Assembly: GCA_045615765.1 (NCBI GenBank) | Contig: JAZLFM010000020.1 | Coordinates: 1-64,000 of the forward strand | From: UBA1715 sp045615765 | GTDB taxonomy: Bacteria; Bacteroidota; Bacteroidia; Bacteroidales; UBA1715 | Length of the DNA stretch: 64,000 nucleotides | Reading direction: 5' to 3' | In this document: positions 7,119 to 15,737 of the stretch, one piece after another | Position numbering within the stretch: the stretch's first letter is position 1 | Layout of the letters: every line of letters starts with the position of its first letter | Translations under genes and position numbers: made by a program | The notes under the pieces: generated by a model | What the model saw: the letters and a program-made list of their open reading frames with translations, nothing else | The model's database searches: none | Told to the model about the DNA's origin: nothing

Positions 7119-7481
7119 TTAGAGCATTAGCATTGCAGAAGGAGAGATATGTAATAATTCACAAAGTTTCCCTGCAATCCGCAATGAAGGTTCTGCTTTA
7201 CCTGTTGCGAAATCACTAATTCGAGATGGACTTATACCAATTTTTGAGGCAAGATCTTTCTGAGAAATTCCAACCTCCTCTATGCCATCGCTTATCAATT
7301 CTGCAACTGTAGGTTTTTCTATAGGGAAATGTTCTTTTTCGTATTCTATTACGACATCTGATACCATAGAAAGTTCCACCACAATAGGGTGTGTTTTTAC
7401 CATAGACTCATCCACAAGTGGAAGCAATTCCTCTACTCGATTACAAGCAAATTCATATTGTTCTTTTGTTATTTTTCCCAT
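7119..7481 (-). CDS. higA: HigA-type antitoxin, XRE helix-turn-helix
   Basis: A 120-residue antitoxin. Residues 1-60 form an alpha-helical part with IEYEKEHFPIEKPT, typical of the HigA partner of HigB2-like toxins. The C-terminal XRE domain reads VGISQKDLASKIGISPSRIS (about 70-89) and then GKAEPSLRIAGKLCELLHI. It should neutralise HigB and repress the shared promoter. It follows the toxin gene by 10 nt, the toxin-first order usual for hig loci, and runs directly into the U32 gene 3 nt later. Confidence 0.88.
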   Translation of the reverse strand: MGKITKEQYEFACNRVEELLPLVDESMVKTHPIVVELSMVSDVVIEYEKEHFPIEKPTVAELISDGIEEVGISQKDLASKIGISPSRISDFATGKAEPSLRIAGKLCELLHISPSAMLML

Positions 7482-7491
7482 ATTGCTCTAT

Positions 7492-7791
7492 TTAAATTGT
7501 TGCACAATCTATTGAATCATACTCTTCGTGAGTTCCAACAAAACGAATAAAAATATAGCCCATCACAAACTTCACAACCACCACCAGCCTATATTTATTA
7601 CCATGAATATTAAATACATAGTGTTGATTTCCGACATAATCAGTTGCAGGAAAATTTTCTCGAATGTCTGAAAAATTCCTCCATTCTGCTTTTTCTGCTA
7701 TTTCATACCATCTTTCTAATGGTATTTTAGAATCTTCTCTACCTTTGGTTTCAAAGAACTCTTTTAGTTTACGGTGTGAAACAATTCTCAT
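7492..7791 (-). CDS. higB: HigB-type mRNA interferase toxin
   Basis: A 99-residue toxin of the HigB (PF09907-like) family. It shows MRIVSHRKLKEFFE at the start, PLERWYEIAEKAEWRNFSDI in the middle, then NQHYVFNIHGNKYRLVVVVK and IFIRFVGTHEEYDSID, the conserved RelE-fold core with the FVGTHxEYD ending. The family cleaves mRNA on ribosomes. It is full length with no lesion and precedes the antitoxin gene, with a -7 promoter element at 7811-7818. Confidence 0.9.
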   Translation of the reverse strand: MRIVSHRKLKEFFETKGREDSKIPLERWYEIAEKAEWRNFSDIRENFPATDYVGNQHYVFNIHGNKYRLVVVVKFVMGYIFIRFVGTHEEYDSIDCATI

Positions 7792-7810
7792 TTGCGGTTT
7801 AAAATTTATA

Positions 7811-7818
7811 CAAAAATA
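7811..7818 (-). promoter_or_regulatory. -7 promoter element (TATTTTTG) of higBA
   Basis: On the minus strand TATTTTTG fits TAnnTTTG and lies 20 bp before the higB ATG. It is the only promoter-like element I find ahead of higB, higA and the U32 gene. The rest of 7819-7957 shows nothing else recognisable. Confidence 0.5.
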
Positions 7819-7957
7819 ACAATAAATTTTATATCTTAGAATTATTCAATAATTTTATTTTAATTTTCAAAATTTTATACTCATACATCAACGCTAATGG
7901 AGGCAAGGGTCTGCTCTGCCCAATATAATACGTAGAAAATATCGTTTATGGGATAAA

Positions 7958-7983
7958 ATGAGGCGTATGGCCATACACCTCAT
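7958..7983. terminator. Near-perfect 26-bp palindrome, likely terminator of the AlkD-like gene
   Basis: ATGAGGCGTATGG faces CCATACACCTCAT with a single mismatch. It lies 17 bp beyond the stop of the minus-strand gene at 8001 and is followed on that strand by TTTTAT. The T-tract is short, so a protein-binding role is also possible. Confidence 0.45.
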
Positions 7984-8000
7984 CGCAAACAAGAGACCAT

Positions 8001-8693
8001 TTACTTCACTTTTATCTTCAGCGTTCGTAAATAATCTTTATGTTCCTGCGAAACGCGAAAACTTTCTATTGCTTTTTGTATCGCTTTGTTATGAATTGAT
8101 ATGGAAAATTTATGTTCTTCTATCAATGGTAAGGTTTTGTCATAATATTTTGCCAATGCTGTAGCCAAAGCCCAAGCAATCATCATATCGACATAATATT
8201 CGCCAGAACGAATTGTTTGTAACATTCCCAATGTATAATCCACATAATCGTCGGTTAAGCCATACGACATAAGTACATCGCCGAAAAAGCGGCGTTCAAA
8301 TTCCGATCCAACCGTTTTAAAACTTTCGTAATGAGCAACAACGAGTGAGAAGTTCTTTGAAAATTGTTTGAGAGAGCTTACAAAACTATCATTTGTAGCC
8401 CAATTATCTATATATGGAATATGGCTATCGACCTCTTCAAGCAAATTTTCAATATCGGTTTTATGCAATGCAATGCAAAAACCACGAACCATCACTTCTT
8501 CATACGTTTTCGGCTCTTGTTGTATAAATGCCACATCATCCCCATTTTTCACCAACTGCTTTGCCAACACACGCATATCAGGATTCGAAACGCCAAGAAT
8601 AGGATATTTGGTCGTTGTCAATTTTTCAGCAAATGCCTTCAATTTCGGAGAAGACAATTCATGCAATTTTTCTATGATTTCTTGTGGAGACAT
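8001..8693 (-). CDS. DNA alkylation repair protein, AlkD-like HEAT-repeat glycosylase
   Basis: A 230-residue all-helical protein matching the DNA_alkylation (AlkC/AlkD) family. It shows YPILGVSNPDMRVLAKQL near residues 30-47, YEEVMVRGFCIA, then the family core SHIPYIDNWATNDSFVSSL with the W-A-x-x-D group, and ERRFFGDVLMSYGL. AlkD uses tandem HEAT repeats to excise cationic N3/N7 alkylpurines without base flipping; substrate range here is not known. The gene lies downstream of leuS on the same strand, separated by a hairpin at 8715-8739 that may only partly stop transcription. Confidence 0.85.
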   Translation of the reverse strand: MSPQEIIEKLHELSSPKLKAFAEKLTTTKYPILGVSNPDMRVLAKQLVKNGDDVAFIQQEPKTYEEVMVRGFCIALHKTDIENLLEEVDSHIPYIDNWATNDSFVSSLKQFSKNFSLVVAHYESFKTVGSEFERRFFGDVLMSYGLTDDYVDYTLGMLQTIRSGEYYVDMMIAWALATALAKYYDKTLPLIEEHKFSISIHNKAIQKAIESFRVSQEHKDYLRTLKIKVK

Positions 8694-8714
8694 AGTCCTT
8701 CTTTTAAATAAGAA

Positions 8715-8739
8715 GGGCGGAGTTAGTTGAACCCCGCCC
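8715..8739 (-). terminator. GC-rich hairpin between leuS and the AlkD-like gene
   Basis: GGGCGG (8715-8720) pairs with CCGCCC (8734-8739), with a further GTT/AAC inside. On the minus strand it follows the leuS stop, and the downstream tract TTCTTATTT is weakly T-rich. Termination may therefore be partial. Confidence 0.5.
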
Positions 8740-8748
8740 CGACATTTA

Positions 8749-11373
8749 TTACATTACAATGTTAATGATTTTTCCAGGAACGACGATTACCTTCTTTGTA
8801 GGTTTTCCGTCTAACCATTTTATTGTTCGCTCATCGGCAAGAACAGTTTCTTGCACTTGCTGTGGAGTTGCTGTTTTTGGAAATTCCATTTCGAAACGGC
8901 GTTTACCATTAAATGAAACCGGATAAATCACATTTTCGTCAACTAATTTTGATTCATCACATACTGGCCATGGTTCGTATGCCATAGATTGTGTTCCGCC
9001 ATACATATTCCATAACTCTTCAGCCAAGTGAGGAGCAAACGGAGCAAGTACTTTGAAGAAATCCTTAGCAACTTCTTCCGAAACTTTTCCTGCTTTATAA
9101 CAAGCATTAGTGAACACCATCATCTGAGAAATGGCAGTATTGAAACGAAGATTTTCTATATCGTCGGCAACTTTCTTTATTGTTTTATGAAGCTCTTTTA
9201 CTACAGCATTGTCATCAGAGAATCCGGCAACCACATTTTCTTTTTCGCTAAAGAAACGGAATACACGAGACAAGAAGTTAAATACCCCTTTCACGCCACT
9301 TTCTGCCCAAGGTTTTACTGCATCAAGAGGTCCCATGAACATTTCGTACAAGCGAAGGCTGTCAGCGCCATAATGAGCAATGACATCATCAGGATTCACA
9401 ACATTCTTCAACGACTTCGACATTTTCGCAACAATCTGACGAAGTTCTTCACCTGTTTCTTTATGGAAGAATTTTCCATCTTTTTCTTCAACCATATCCG
9501 ATGTTACTTTTGCACCTGCTTGAGTTTCGTAAGCAAAAGCCAAAATCATACCTTGGTTGAATAATTTTTGATATGGTTCGTCAGTGTGAACTATGCCCAA
9601 ATCAAACAACACTTTATGCCAGAAACGGCTGTACAACAAGTGAAGCACAGCATGTTCCGCACCACCGACATATAAATCTACTGGCAACCAATAATTTTCT
9701 GCTTCTACAGAGAATGGAGCCGAATCATTTTTTGGATCAGCATAACGCAAATAATACCAACAAGAACCAGCCCATTGTGGCATAGTGTTCGTTTCGTAAC
9801 GACCTTTACGACCATTTGCGTCAACAACTGTTAACCAATCGGTAGCATTAGCCAAAGGAGATTCACCTGTGTCGCTTGGTTCATATTTTGAAAGTTCAGG
9901 CAATTGGTGAGGAAGATTTGCTTCATCAACAGTTGAAACTTCGCCATCTTCCCAATGAATAATTGGGAATGGTTCACCCCAATAGCGTTGACGGCTGAAC
10001 AACCAGTCACGAATTTTATAGTTAACCGTTGCCTTACCGATTTTATTTTCTGTCAACCAAGCAACCATCTTAGCGATAGCATCTTTTTTATTCAAACCAT
10101 CAACAAATCCAGAGTTTACATGTACTCCATCTTCAGTCCATGCTTGTTGTTGAACATCTACTTCAGATTTCAAGACTTCGATGATAGGCAAATTGAATTT
10201 CTTCGCAAATTCCCAGTCACGGGTATCATGAGCAGGAACAGCCATAATTGCACCCGTTCCATATCCCATCAACACATAATCGGCAACCCATACAGGAATT
10301 AAAGTTCCGTTTACCGGATTCTTAGCATAACGACCAGAGAATACACCTGTTTTTTCTTTTGCCAACTCAGTTCTATCCAAATCAGACTTCATCGACGCTT
10401 GTTTTCTATAGGCATCAACTTCAGCTTTTTTATCTGCAGTTACAATCAAATCTATCATTGGATGTTCTGGAGCAATTACCATATATGTTGCACCAAACAA
10501 AGTATCGCAACGAGTTGTATAAACAGTCAATTTTGCATCAACACCGTCAAGTTGGAAATCAACTTCGGCACCAGTTGAACGGCCAATCCAGTTTCGTTGC
10601 ATATCTTTAACACCCGCAGGCCAATCCAAACCTTCAAGTCCTTGAATAAGGCGTTCCGCATACAAAGGAATACGCAACATCCATTGTTTTAAGTTTTTAC
10701 GATTTACCTGACAGCCACATTTTTCGTGAGAACCATCGTTCAACACTTCTTCGTTGGCACAAACAGTTTTACAATTTGGACACCACCAAACTTGCGCATT
10801 GTCGTAATAAGCCAAACGTTGAGAATTCACATATTCAGTAACGGCATCTTTACCCTTAGCTTGAATATCTTCTGGAATAGGCAATTCCGAAATAGGACGA
10901 CCTTTTTGTTGTTCTTTGTCAAACCAAGTGTTATACAATTTGATGAAAATCCATTGTGTCCACTTATAATATTTTGGATCTGTTGTATTGATTTCACGAT
11001 CCCAATCATAGCTCAATCCCAACGCTTTAATCTGACGACGGAAATTGTCGCAGTTTTTCTTCGTAGTGATTGCGGGATGAGTACCTGTTTGTATTGCATA
11101 TTGTTCAGCAGGAAGACCGAATGCATCCCAACCCATTGGGTGAAGCACATTGAAACCTTTCATACGTTTGTAGCGGCTCATAATATCCGTTGCAGTATAG
11201 CCTTCTGGGTGACCAACGTGCAAACCTGCTCCCGACGGATATGGGAACATATCAAGCGCATAGAATTTAGGTTTTGACTTATCTAATTCTGTTTTGAAGG
11301 TTTTATTGGTTTCCCAATATTCCTGCCATTTCTTTTCAATTTCGGTAAAATTGTATTCCATAACAATATTCAT
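8749..11373 (-). CDS. leuS: Leucyl-tRNA synthetase
   Basis: Class I synthetase of 874 residues, which charges tRNA-Leu. The HIGH motif appears as GLHVGH (residues 50-55) and the KMSKS loop is intact at 650-654. Between them are the zinc-ribbon cysteines (VWWCPNCKTVCANEEV and CGC), the editing (CP1) domain with TRCDTLFGATYMVIAPEHP and GTGAIMAVPAHDTRDWEFA, and the anticodon-binding and C-terminal domains up to VVPGKIINIV. All regions needed for aminoacylation and editing are present. A second ATG at 11361 (MEYNFTEIEKKW) fits the family's usual start better than the one at 11373. The nearest upstream promoter element is an imperfect TATCTTCG at 11385-11392. A tRNA-Leu gene lies 4 kb away. Confidence 0.98.
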   Translation of the reverse strand: MNIVMEYNFTEIEKKWQEYWETNKTFKTELDKSKPKFYALDMFPYPSGAGLHVGHPEGYTATDIMSRYKRMKGFNVLHPMGWDAFGLPAEQYAIQTGTHPAITTKKNCDNFRRQIKALGLSYDWDREINTTDPKYYKWTQWIFIKLYNTWFDKEQQKGRPISELPIPEDIQAKGKDAVTEYVNSQRLAYYDNAQVWWCPNCKTVCANEEVLNDGSHEKCGCQVNRKNLKQWMLRIPLYAERLIQGLEGLDWPAGVKDMQRNWIGRSTGAEVDFQLDGVDAKLTVYTTRCDTLFGATYMVIAPEHPMIDLIVTADKKAEVDAYRKQASMKSDLDRTELAKEKTGVFSGRYAKNPVNGTLIPVWVADYVLMGYGTGAIMAVPAHDTRDWEFAKKFNLPIIEVLKSEVDVQQQAWTEDGVHVNSGFVDGLNKKDAIAKMVAWLTENKIGKATVNYKIRDWLFSRQRYWGEPFPIIHWEDGEVSTVDEANLPHQLPELSKYEPSDTGESPLANATDWLTVVDANGRKGRYETNTMPQWAGSCWYYLRYADPKNDSAPFSVEAENYWLPVDLYVGGAEHAVLHLLYSRFWHKVLFDLGIVHTDEPYQKLFNQGMILAFAYETQAGAKVTSDMVEEKDGKFFHKETGEELRQIVAKMSKSLKNVVNPDDVIAHYGADSLRLYEMFMGPLDAVKPWAESGVKGVFNFLSRVFRFFSEKENVVAGFSDDNAVVKELHKTIKKVADDIENLRFNTAISQMMVFTNACYKAGKVSEEVAKDFFKVLAPFAPHLAEELWNMYGGTQSMAYEPWPVCDESKLVDENVIYPVSFNGKRRFEMEFPKTATPQQVQETVLADERTIKWLDGKPTKKVIVVPGKIINIVM

Positions 11374-11531
11374 AAAAACTTTTGCGAAGATACGATTTTC
11401 AATTGAGAATTGAATATAGGTTATGGATTATTGAAGATTTACATTCAAACATTTTATAAATGTTCCATAAAGTCTGAAAATAGAACATTTTCATTTTTGG
11501 GAAGGTAATGTTTACAAATAAATGAAAAACA

Positions 11532-13574
11532 TTACTCTACCACCACTTTGAATGTCCTTCCTGCCACTATCACTATATATGTACCAAAACAAGGGACAGA
11601 GATATTAGTTATTTCAGAACCCATTGCACTATATATTTTCTGACCCATTGCTGAACAAACTACTATTGGTTGATTATCGGCATTTTCAACCATAATAGAA
11701 TTTGCAGTCGAGTAAACTTTTACCGTATTTCCTACCAAGGAAGCAATCGCCGTTTCGTTTTCTATTTCGGCAATATTACTAACAGCAAGAGAGAAGGGAC
11801 CAGTCTCGGCTTTCATAAACGGAACATTTACATCTATTTCTTTTGGCAATACAACTCCTACATAATACGAAATTGTTCCTTCAACCGGATTCAAATCCGT
11901 ATATGTCCAGCGATCGGAAGCAACTTTGTCAATCTCCTCCACTCCATTTTTTGTGACACGAAATACAGAATAGGTTGCAAATTCAAAACCTTCGTAACCA
12001 TCCCATACCAAATTGACACCACCTTCGGAAGAAATGTTCTTCGTTAAATGTATGGTTTTATGATTAGGGCTTTGTCCCGATGATTCTCCACAATAATCTG
12101 TCGCAGACAATTTGTATCGATACGACTTTTGTAAATTATTCGTATTTTCATCTACAAATATGCTGCTTTCCGAATACGGAACATCGGCAATTTTCTCATA
12201 CACATCTTTTGAAGAAGTTTCGCGATAAATTGAATAATAATCTATCGTTTCTGTTTCTTCTTTTTGCCAAATCACAAGATTCGCCCCTGCTACTTCTTGA
12301 CTTACCGTAACCAATGCCAACTGAGGATTGTATTTATATGATTCGGCATAGATTTCTGTTTCCCAATTCGTTACACAACCTAACGCATCGGTAACGGAAA
12401 ATGAATATGTACCAGGAGCAAGTTCACTCTTTTTCAAATCAATAGAACCATCAGCCCATACACTCGAATATGGCTCAGTTCCTTTTGAGATTGTTAAACT
12501 GATTTCGCCTATATCTTGTCCACAAATCGCTTGTTTTACATCAGCGGAAACTACCGGTTTATTTATACCATCAACAGCCAAATCCGACCATTCCGTATCT
12601 TGTTGGTAAGTTGCAATAGCAACACATGGCACATAGAAATCAGCAATAATTCCAATGAAAGATGTACTTTCTATCATAGGAGGAGCCATTGCCTTACAGG
12701 TAACTTCTTTTAATTTAGAGCAATATGCAAAGGCTCTCGAACCTATAGATTCCACATTTGCAGGAAGTTCTATCGAAACTAGTTTATCACAACCAGAGAA
12801 TGCATTATCTCCTATTGTAGTCAAACTTTCTGGTAACTCTATAGAAACCAGCTCCTCACAATCGTAAAACACACTTCTTGGAAGAGATTTTACACCTTCA
12901 TGAATTACGACAGAATTCAAACTACTACAACCACTAAACGCATAGTTTCCAATCTTTTTTACTGTAGTTGGGAGATTTATTGATTGTAACAACACACAAT
13001 CTTCAAAAGCATTCGCACCTATTGTTTCTAAACCATCAGGTAAATTAATAGTCAACAAAGCACTACAACCATCGAATGCAAAATCACCTATATATTCCAA
13101 ACTATTAGGAAGAGTTACAGACTCTAAACTAATACAATCAGAAAAAATATCGTCCCATAAATCGGTGACACCTTCTGGAATGACGATAGATTTCAACTTT
13201 TTACAGCCAGTAAAAACACCTTCACCTAAATATTCCACACTTGCAGGAAGTACAACTGTTGTCAAATTCAAACATTCTTCAAACGCATAGTCCCAAATAT
13301 CAACCACGCCTTCCGAAATTGTAACAGACGTCAAATCATCACAACCGGAGAACGCAGATTCATCAATGGAAACCACAGCATACGTTACATCCTCATATAG
13401 AACAGTAGAAGGAATTACAATATCACCAGAATACGTTTTGTCATAAACGACCTCAACCGTCAATTCTTCATCGTCAACAATGTCATAGTAAATTCCGTTA
13501 TATTTAAAATCCTGCGCAAGTGCATTCAAAGCACAACAAAATGCAGCAAGCAAAAGAGATACAATCTTCTTCAT
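11532..13574 (-). CDS. Secreted leucine-rich-repeat (BspA-like) surface protein with C-terminal sorting-like domain
   Basis: A 680-residue exported protein with signal peptide MKKIVSLLLAAFCCALNALAQ. Residues ~60-300 are BspA/LRR_5 repeats (units such as AFSGCDDLTSVTIS, AFEECLNLTTVVLP and AFDGCSALLTINLP). Residues ~335-400 resemble a SprB-type repeat (APGTYSFSVTDALGCV). Two fibronectin-III-like segments follow (~410-600). The last ~80 residues end GTYIVIVAGRTFKVVVE, the form of a T9SS C-terminal sorting domain. Such proteins are usually exposed on the cell surface, where LRR faces bind host or matrix proteins; the ligand is unknown. The C-terminal ~300 residues are clearly paralogous to those of the protein ending at 61301. 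It has its own promoter. Confidence 0.9.
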   Translation of the reverse strand: MKKIVSLLLAAFCCALNALAQDFKYNGIYYDIVDDEELTVEVVYDKTYSGDIVIPSTVLYEDVTYAVVSIDESAFSGCDDLTSVTISEGVVDIWDYAFEECLNLTTVVLPASVEYLGEGVFTGCKKLKSIVIPEGVTDLWDDIFSDCISLESVTLPNSLEYIGDFAFDGCSALLTINLPDGLETIGANAFEDCVLLQSINLPTTVKKIGNYAFSGCSSLNSVVIHEGVKSLPRSVFYDCEELVSIELPESLTTIGDNAFSGCDKLVSIELPANVESIGSRAFAYCSKLKEVTCKAMAPPMIESTSFIGIIADFYVPCVAIATYQQDTEWSDLAVDGINKPVVSADVKQAICGQDIGEISLTISKGTEPYSSVWADGSIDLKKSELAPGTYSFSVTDALGCVTNWETEIYAESYKYNPQLALVTVSQEVAGANLVIWQKEETETIDYYSIYRETSSKDVYEKIADVPYSESSIFVDENTNNLQKSYRYKLSATDYCGESSGQSPNHKTIHLTKNISSEGGVNLVWDGYEGFEFATYSVFRVTKNGVEEIDKVASDRWTYTDLNPVEGTISYYVGVVLPKEIDVNVPFMKAETGPFSLAVSNIAEIENETAIASLVGNTVKVYSTANSIMVENADNQPIVVCSAMGQKIYSAMGSEITNISVPCFGTYIVIVAGRTFKVVVE

Positions 13575-13593
13575 AGCCTATATATTTTGCAAA

Positions 13594-13601
13594 CAAAAAT
13601 A
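13594..13601 (-). promoter_or_regulatory. -7 promoter element (TATTTTTG) of the LRR gene
   Basis: Minus-strand TATTTTTG matches TAnnTTTG, 20 bp before the ATG at 13574, and lies between the gtrA-like gene's stop and the LRR start. Confidence 0.5.
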
Positions 13602-13608
13602 GAGAATT

Positions 13609-14040
13609 TTATTTTCCTCTTTCAAAAACTATCTTTTTTCGTGCAAAGAAATTGAAGAAAAAAACAACTATTTGAGCAATTGTATTACTCACTAAAAAAT
13701 AGACGCCTAACTTATTTGTAAGAACCGTTGTAATAGCAACATTAATCGCCAATCCAATAGCGCCTATCAGCGTAAACAGGACAAAATGATATATATTTTT
13801 ATCTGCTTTCTTTTCAACTTTATGGAACACCCATACCGAACTTAGGATAAAATTAACCAAACCAGATGTCATTGAAGCAATCACAGTAGAAACCGCAAGA
13901 AACTTAGTTCCGAGCAAGACGTCGTTTAGCAACCACAATATAGCAATATTCACACTATAGCGAACACATTCAACTACTACATTTCTAAATAGTTGCACTC
14001 TTGTATCTTCTGTTTTTCCAAAGAAAAGATTAGGTTTCAT
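13609..14040 (-). CDS. GtrA-like membrane protein
   Basis: A 143-residue protein with four membrane helices (about 22-42, 48-72, 86-108, 114-134), as in the GtrA/DPMS-accessory family. The family pattern is visible in FRNVVVECVRYSVNIAILWLL, TSGLVNFILSSVWVF and NTIAQIVVFFFNFFARKKIVF. GtrA-type proteins are thought to help move or present polyprenyl-linked sugars for cell-surface glycan assembly. It follows cca by 7 nt on the same strand and probably shares its transcript. No glycosyltransferase partner lies next to it. Confidence 0.85.
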   Translation of the reverse strand: MKPNLFFGKTEDTRVQLFRNVVVECVRYSVNIAILWLLNDVLLGTKFLAVSTVIASMTSGLVNFILSSVWVFHKVEKKADKNIYHFVLFTLIGAIGLAINVAITTVLTNKLGVYFLVSNTIAQIVVFFFNFFARKKIVFERGK

Positions 14041-14047
14041 CTACAAA

Positions 14048-15451
14048 TTACTCTACTAGTCCAAACTCTCTACCCTTCTCCATCATAAATGCATAAGCTG
14101 CATCGTGGTTATTTTCAATAACACCATCAAGGATTGCTTCACGAATGGCCAACTTAATTTCTCCTACCACTTTTGATGGTTGTATATGGAACGTTTCGAT
14201 AATTTCTTCACCTGTAATCGGTGGTTGCCAGTTACGCAACGCATCTTTTTCTTCGACTTGTTTTAACTTTTCACGAACCAATTGGAAATTGTCGAGAAAC
14301 TTCTTGACCTTAAATTCATTCTTCGAAGTGATATCAGCCTCGCACAACAACATAAGGTCATCAATGTCGTCACCGGCATCGAACAACAAACGACGCACAG
14401 CAGAATCGCTTACAATATCGTCAACCAATGCAATCGGACGCAAATGAAGCGACACGAGTTTCTGCACATACTTCATTTTCTCGTTCATCGGCAATTTCAA
14501 ACGACGGAAGATATCTACTACCATACGAGAACCTATAAAATCGTGAGCGTGGAATGTCCAGCCTATGCCCTCTACAAATTTCTTTGTGCGCGGTTTGCCA
14601 ATATCATGAAGCAAAGCCGTCCATCGCAGCCAAAGATTATCGGTTTGTTTTGCTACATTATCAAGCACTTCCAAAGTATGATAAAAATTATCCTTATGAC
14701 CACAACCACTCACAACCTCAACACCTTTCAACTTTGTAAGTTCAGGGAAAATCAATTCCAACAAACCAACCTTATCCAACAACAAAATTCCCATCGAAGG
14801 AGTTTTGGTCATAAGAATTTTGTTGAATTCATCCATATTACGTTCCATTGAAACAATTGAAATGCGTTCACGCATACGACGAATTCCTTCAAATGTTTTC
14901 TCCTCAATCGTAAACTGTAACTGCGATGCAAAACGAACAGCACGCATCATTCGCAATGGATCGTCGGAGAACGTAATATCCGGATCTAACGGTGTACGAA
15001 TAATCTTATCGTGCATATCCTGCAAACCATTAAACGGGTCAAGTAGTTCAGCAAAGTTTTCCTTGTTAAGCGACAAAGCAAGGGCATTTATCGTAAAATC
15101 GCGACGATTCTGGTCTTCCTGCAAAGTTCCTGCCTCGACATGTGGTTTACGAGAATCGTGGGAATACGATTCTTTTCGTGCACCGACAAATTCATAATCG
15201 AAGTTTTTATACTTGAACATTGCCGTTCCAAAGTTCTTGAAAACAGAGACTGTAAGTCGTGGAGATATTGATTTTGCCGTTTTTTGTGCCAACGAGATTC
15301 CATTTCCTAAAGTAACAATATCCACATCGTGATTAGGACGGTGCAGAAAGATATCACGTACAAATCCACCAATCACATACGCTTGCACACCTTCGGCATC
15401 GGCAATCTCCGAAATCTTTTGCAAAACAAAATCGTGTAAGAATTCTTCCAT
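14048..15451 (-). CDS. cca: CCA-adding tRNA nucleotidyltransferase with HD domain
   Basis: Class II nucleotidyltransferase that adds or repairs the tRNA 3' CCA end. The head domain has AYVIGGFVRDIFLHRPNHDVDIV, with the GG and DxD catalytic residues near the N-terminus, then RRDFTINALAL (the RRD motif) and DPLRMMRAVRFA. An HD domain (LLHDIGKPRTKKF, then HAHDF) follows, as in many bacterial versions. I chose the ATG at 15451 (MEEFLHDFVL) because a -7 element, TATCTTTG, lies at 15470-15477 just upstream; a longer frame back to 15514 would start inside that promoter region. tRNA genes in this window do not encode CCA, so the enzyme is essential here. Confidence 0.93.
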   Translation of the reverse strand: MEEFLHDFVLQKISEIADAEGVQAYVIGGFVRDIFLHRPNHDVDIVTLGNGISLAQKTAKSISPRLTVSVFKNFGTAMFKYKNFDYEFVGARKESYSHDSRKPHVEAGTLQEDQNRRDFTINALALSLNKENFAELLDPFNGLQDMHDKIIRTPLDPDITFSDDPLRMMRAVRFASQLQFTIEEKTFEGIRRMRERISIVSMERNMDEFNKILMTKTPSMGILLLDKVGLLELIFPELTKLKGVEVVSGCGHKDNFYHTLEVLDNVAKQTDNLWLRWTALLHDIGKPRTKKFVEGIGWTFHAHDFIGSRMVVDIFRRLKLPMNEKMKYVQKLVSLHLRPIALVDDIVSDSAVRRLLFDAGDDIDDLMLLCEADITSKNEFKVKKFLDNFQLVREKLKQVEEKDALRNWQPPITGEEIIETFHIQPSKVVGEIKLAIREAILDGVIENNHDAAYAFMMEKGREFGLVE

Positions 15452-15469
15452 CTTCGTATAAAAACGTGG

Positions 15470-15477
15470 CAAAGATA
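15470..15477 (-). promoter_or_regulatory. -7 promoter element (TATCTTTG) of cca
   Basis: Minus-strand TATCTTTG stands 19 bp before the chosen cca start. It decides the start in favour of 15451. Confidence 0.6.
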
Positions 15478-15486
15478 CGAAGAAAA

Positions 15487-15514
15487 GTAGAGACGTAAAA
15501 TTGTACATCTCCAC
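15487..15514. repeat. Degenerate REP-like palindrome (GTAGAGACG type)
   Basis: GTAGAGACGTA and GTACATCTCCAC face each other around a short AT-rich spacer between the divergent cca and tRNA-Leu promoters. The outer GTRGAGA motif is shared with the perfect palindrome at 16672-16693. Confidence 0.35.
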
Positions 15515-15533
15515 AATTTTCCCATAAAATTAG

Positions 15534-15541
15534 TACATTTG
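15534..15541 (+). promoter_or_regulatory. -7 promoter element (TACATTTG) of tRNA-Leu
   Basis: TACATTTG matches TAnnTTTG and ends 7 nt before the mature 5' end of tRNA-Leu, so the tRNA has little or no 5' leader. It calibrates the -7 to start-site distance in this genome. Confidence 0.65.
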
Positions 15542-15547
15542 CATATC

Positions 15548-15629
15548 GCTCAAATGTTGGAATTGGTAGACAAGCATGTTTCAGGAGCATGTGCCGCAAG
15601 GCGTACGGGTTCGAGTCCCGTTTCGAGCA
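15548..15629 (+). tRNA. tRNA-Leu (anticodon CAG)
   Basis: An 82-nt cloverleaf with a long variable arm. The anticodon arm is CATGT / loop TTCAGGA / GCATG, giving anticodon CAG. The T arm is ACGGG / TTCGAGT / CCCGT. The acceptor pairs GCTCAAA with TTCGAGC, with one A-C mismatch at the fifth pair, and the discriminator is A. The 3' CCA is not encoded. Confidence 0.95.
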
Positions 15630-15698
15630 CTCTAACAATAATTTCATCTGCATAGGACATTTACAACAAAGTAATCTCTCACACAAAAGACTATAAAC

Positions 15699-15730
15699 AA
15701 AAAAAGGAGAACCATTTCTGATTCTCCTTC
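15699..15730. terminator. Bidirectional terminator between the tRNA-Leu and tRNA-Met genes
   Basis: AAGGAGAA (15704-15711) pairs with TTCTCCTT (15722-15729). It is flanked by an A-run on the left, which gives a T-run for the minus-strand tRNA-Met, and by CCTTTT on the right, which may serve tRNA-Leu. Confidence 0.75.
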
Positions 15731-15737
15731 CTTTTAG

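Noticed and set aside
7958..7983. Palindrome as an operator for higBA
   Set aside because: It lies about 140 bp upstream of the higB promoter and directly after the AlkD-like gene's stop, so a terminator role is the simpler reading.
8749..11373. Leader or T-box control of leuS
   Set aside because: The 158-nt gap upstream of leuS (11374-11531) holds no Leu-codon mini-gene, T-box or terminator-antiterminator pair that I can see.
15354..15686. 110-residue minus-strand frame crossing the tRNA-Leu gene
   Set aside because: It reads antisense through the tRNA and its promoter, then in another frame through cca. It is a shadow frame.
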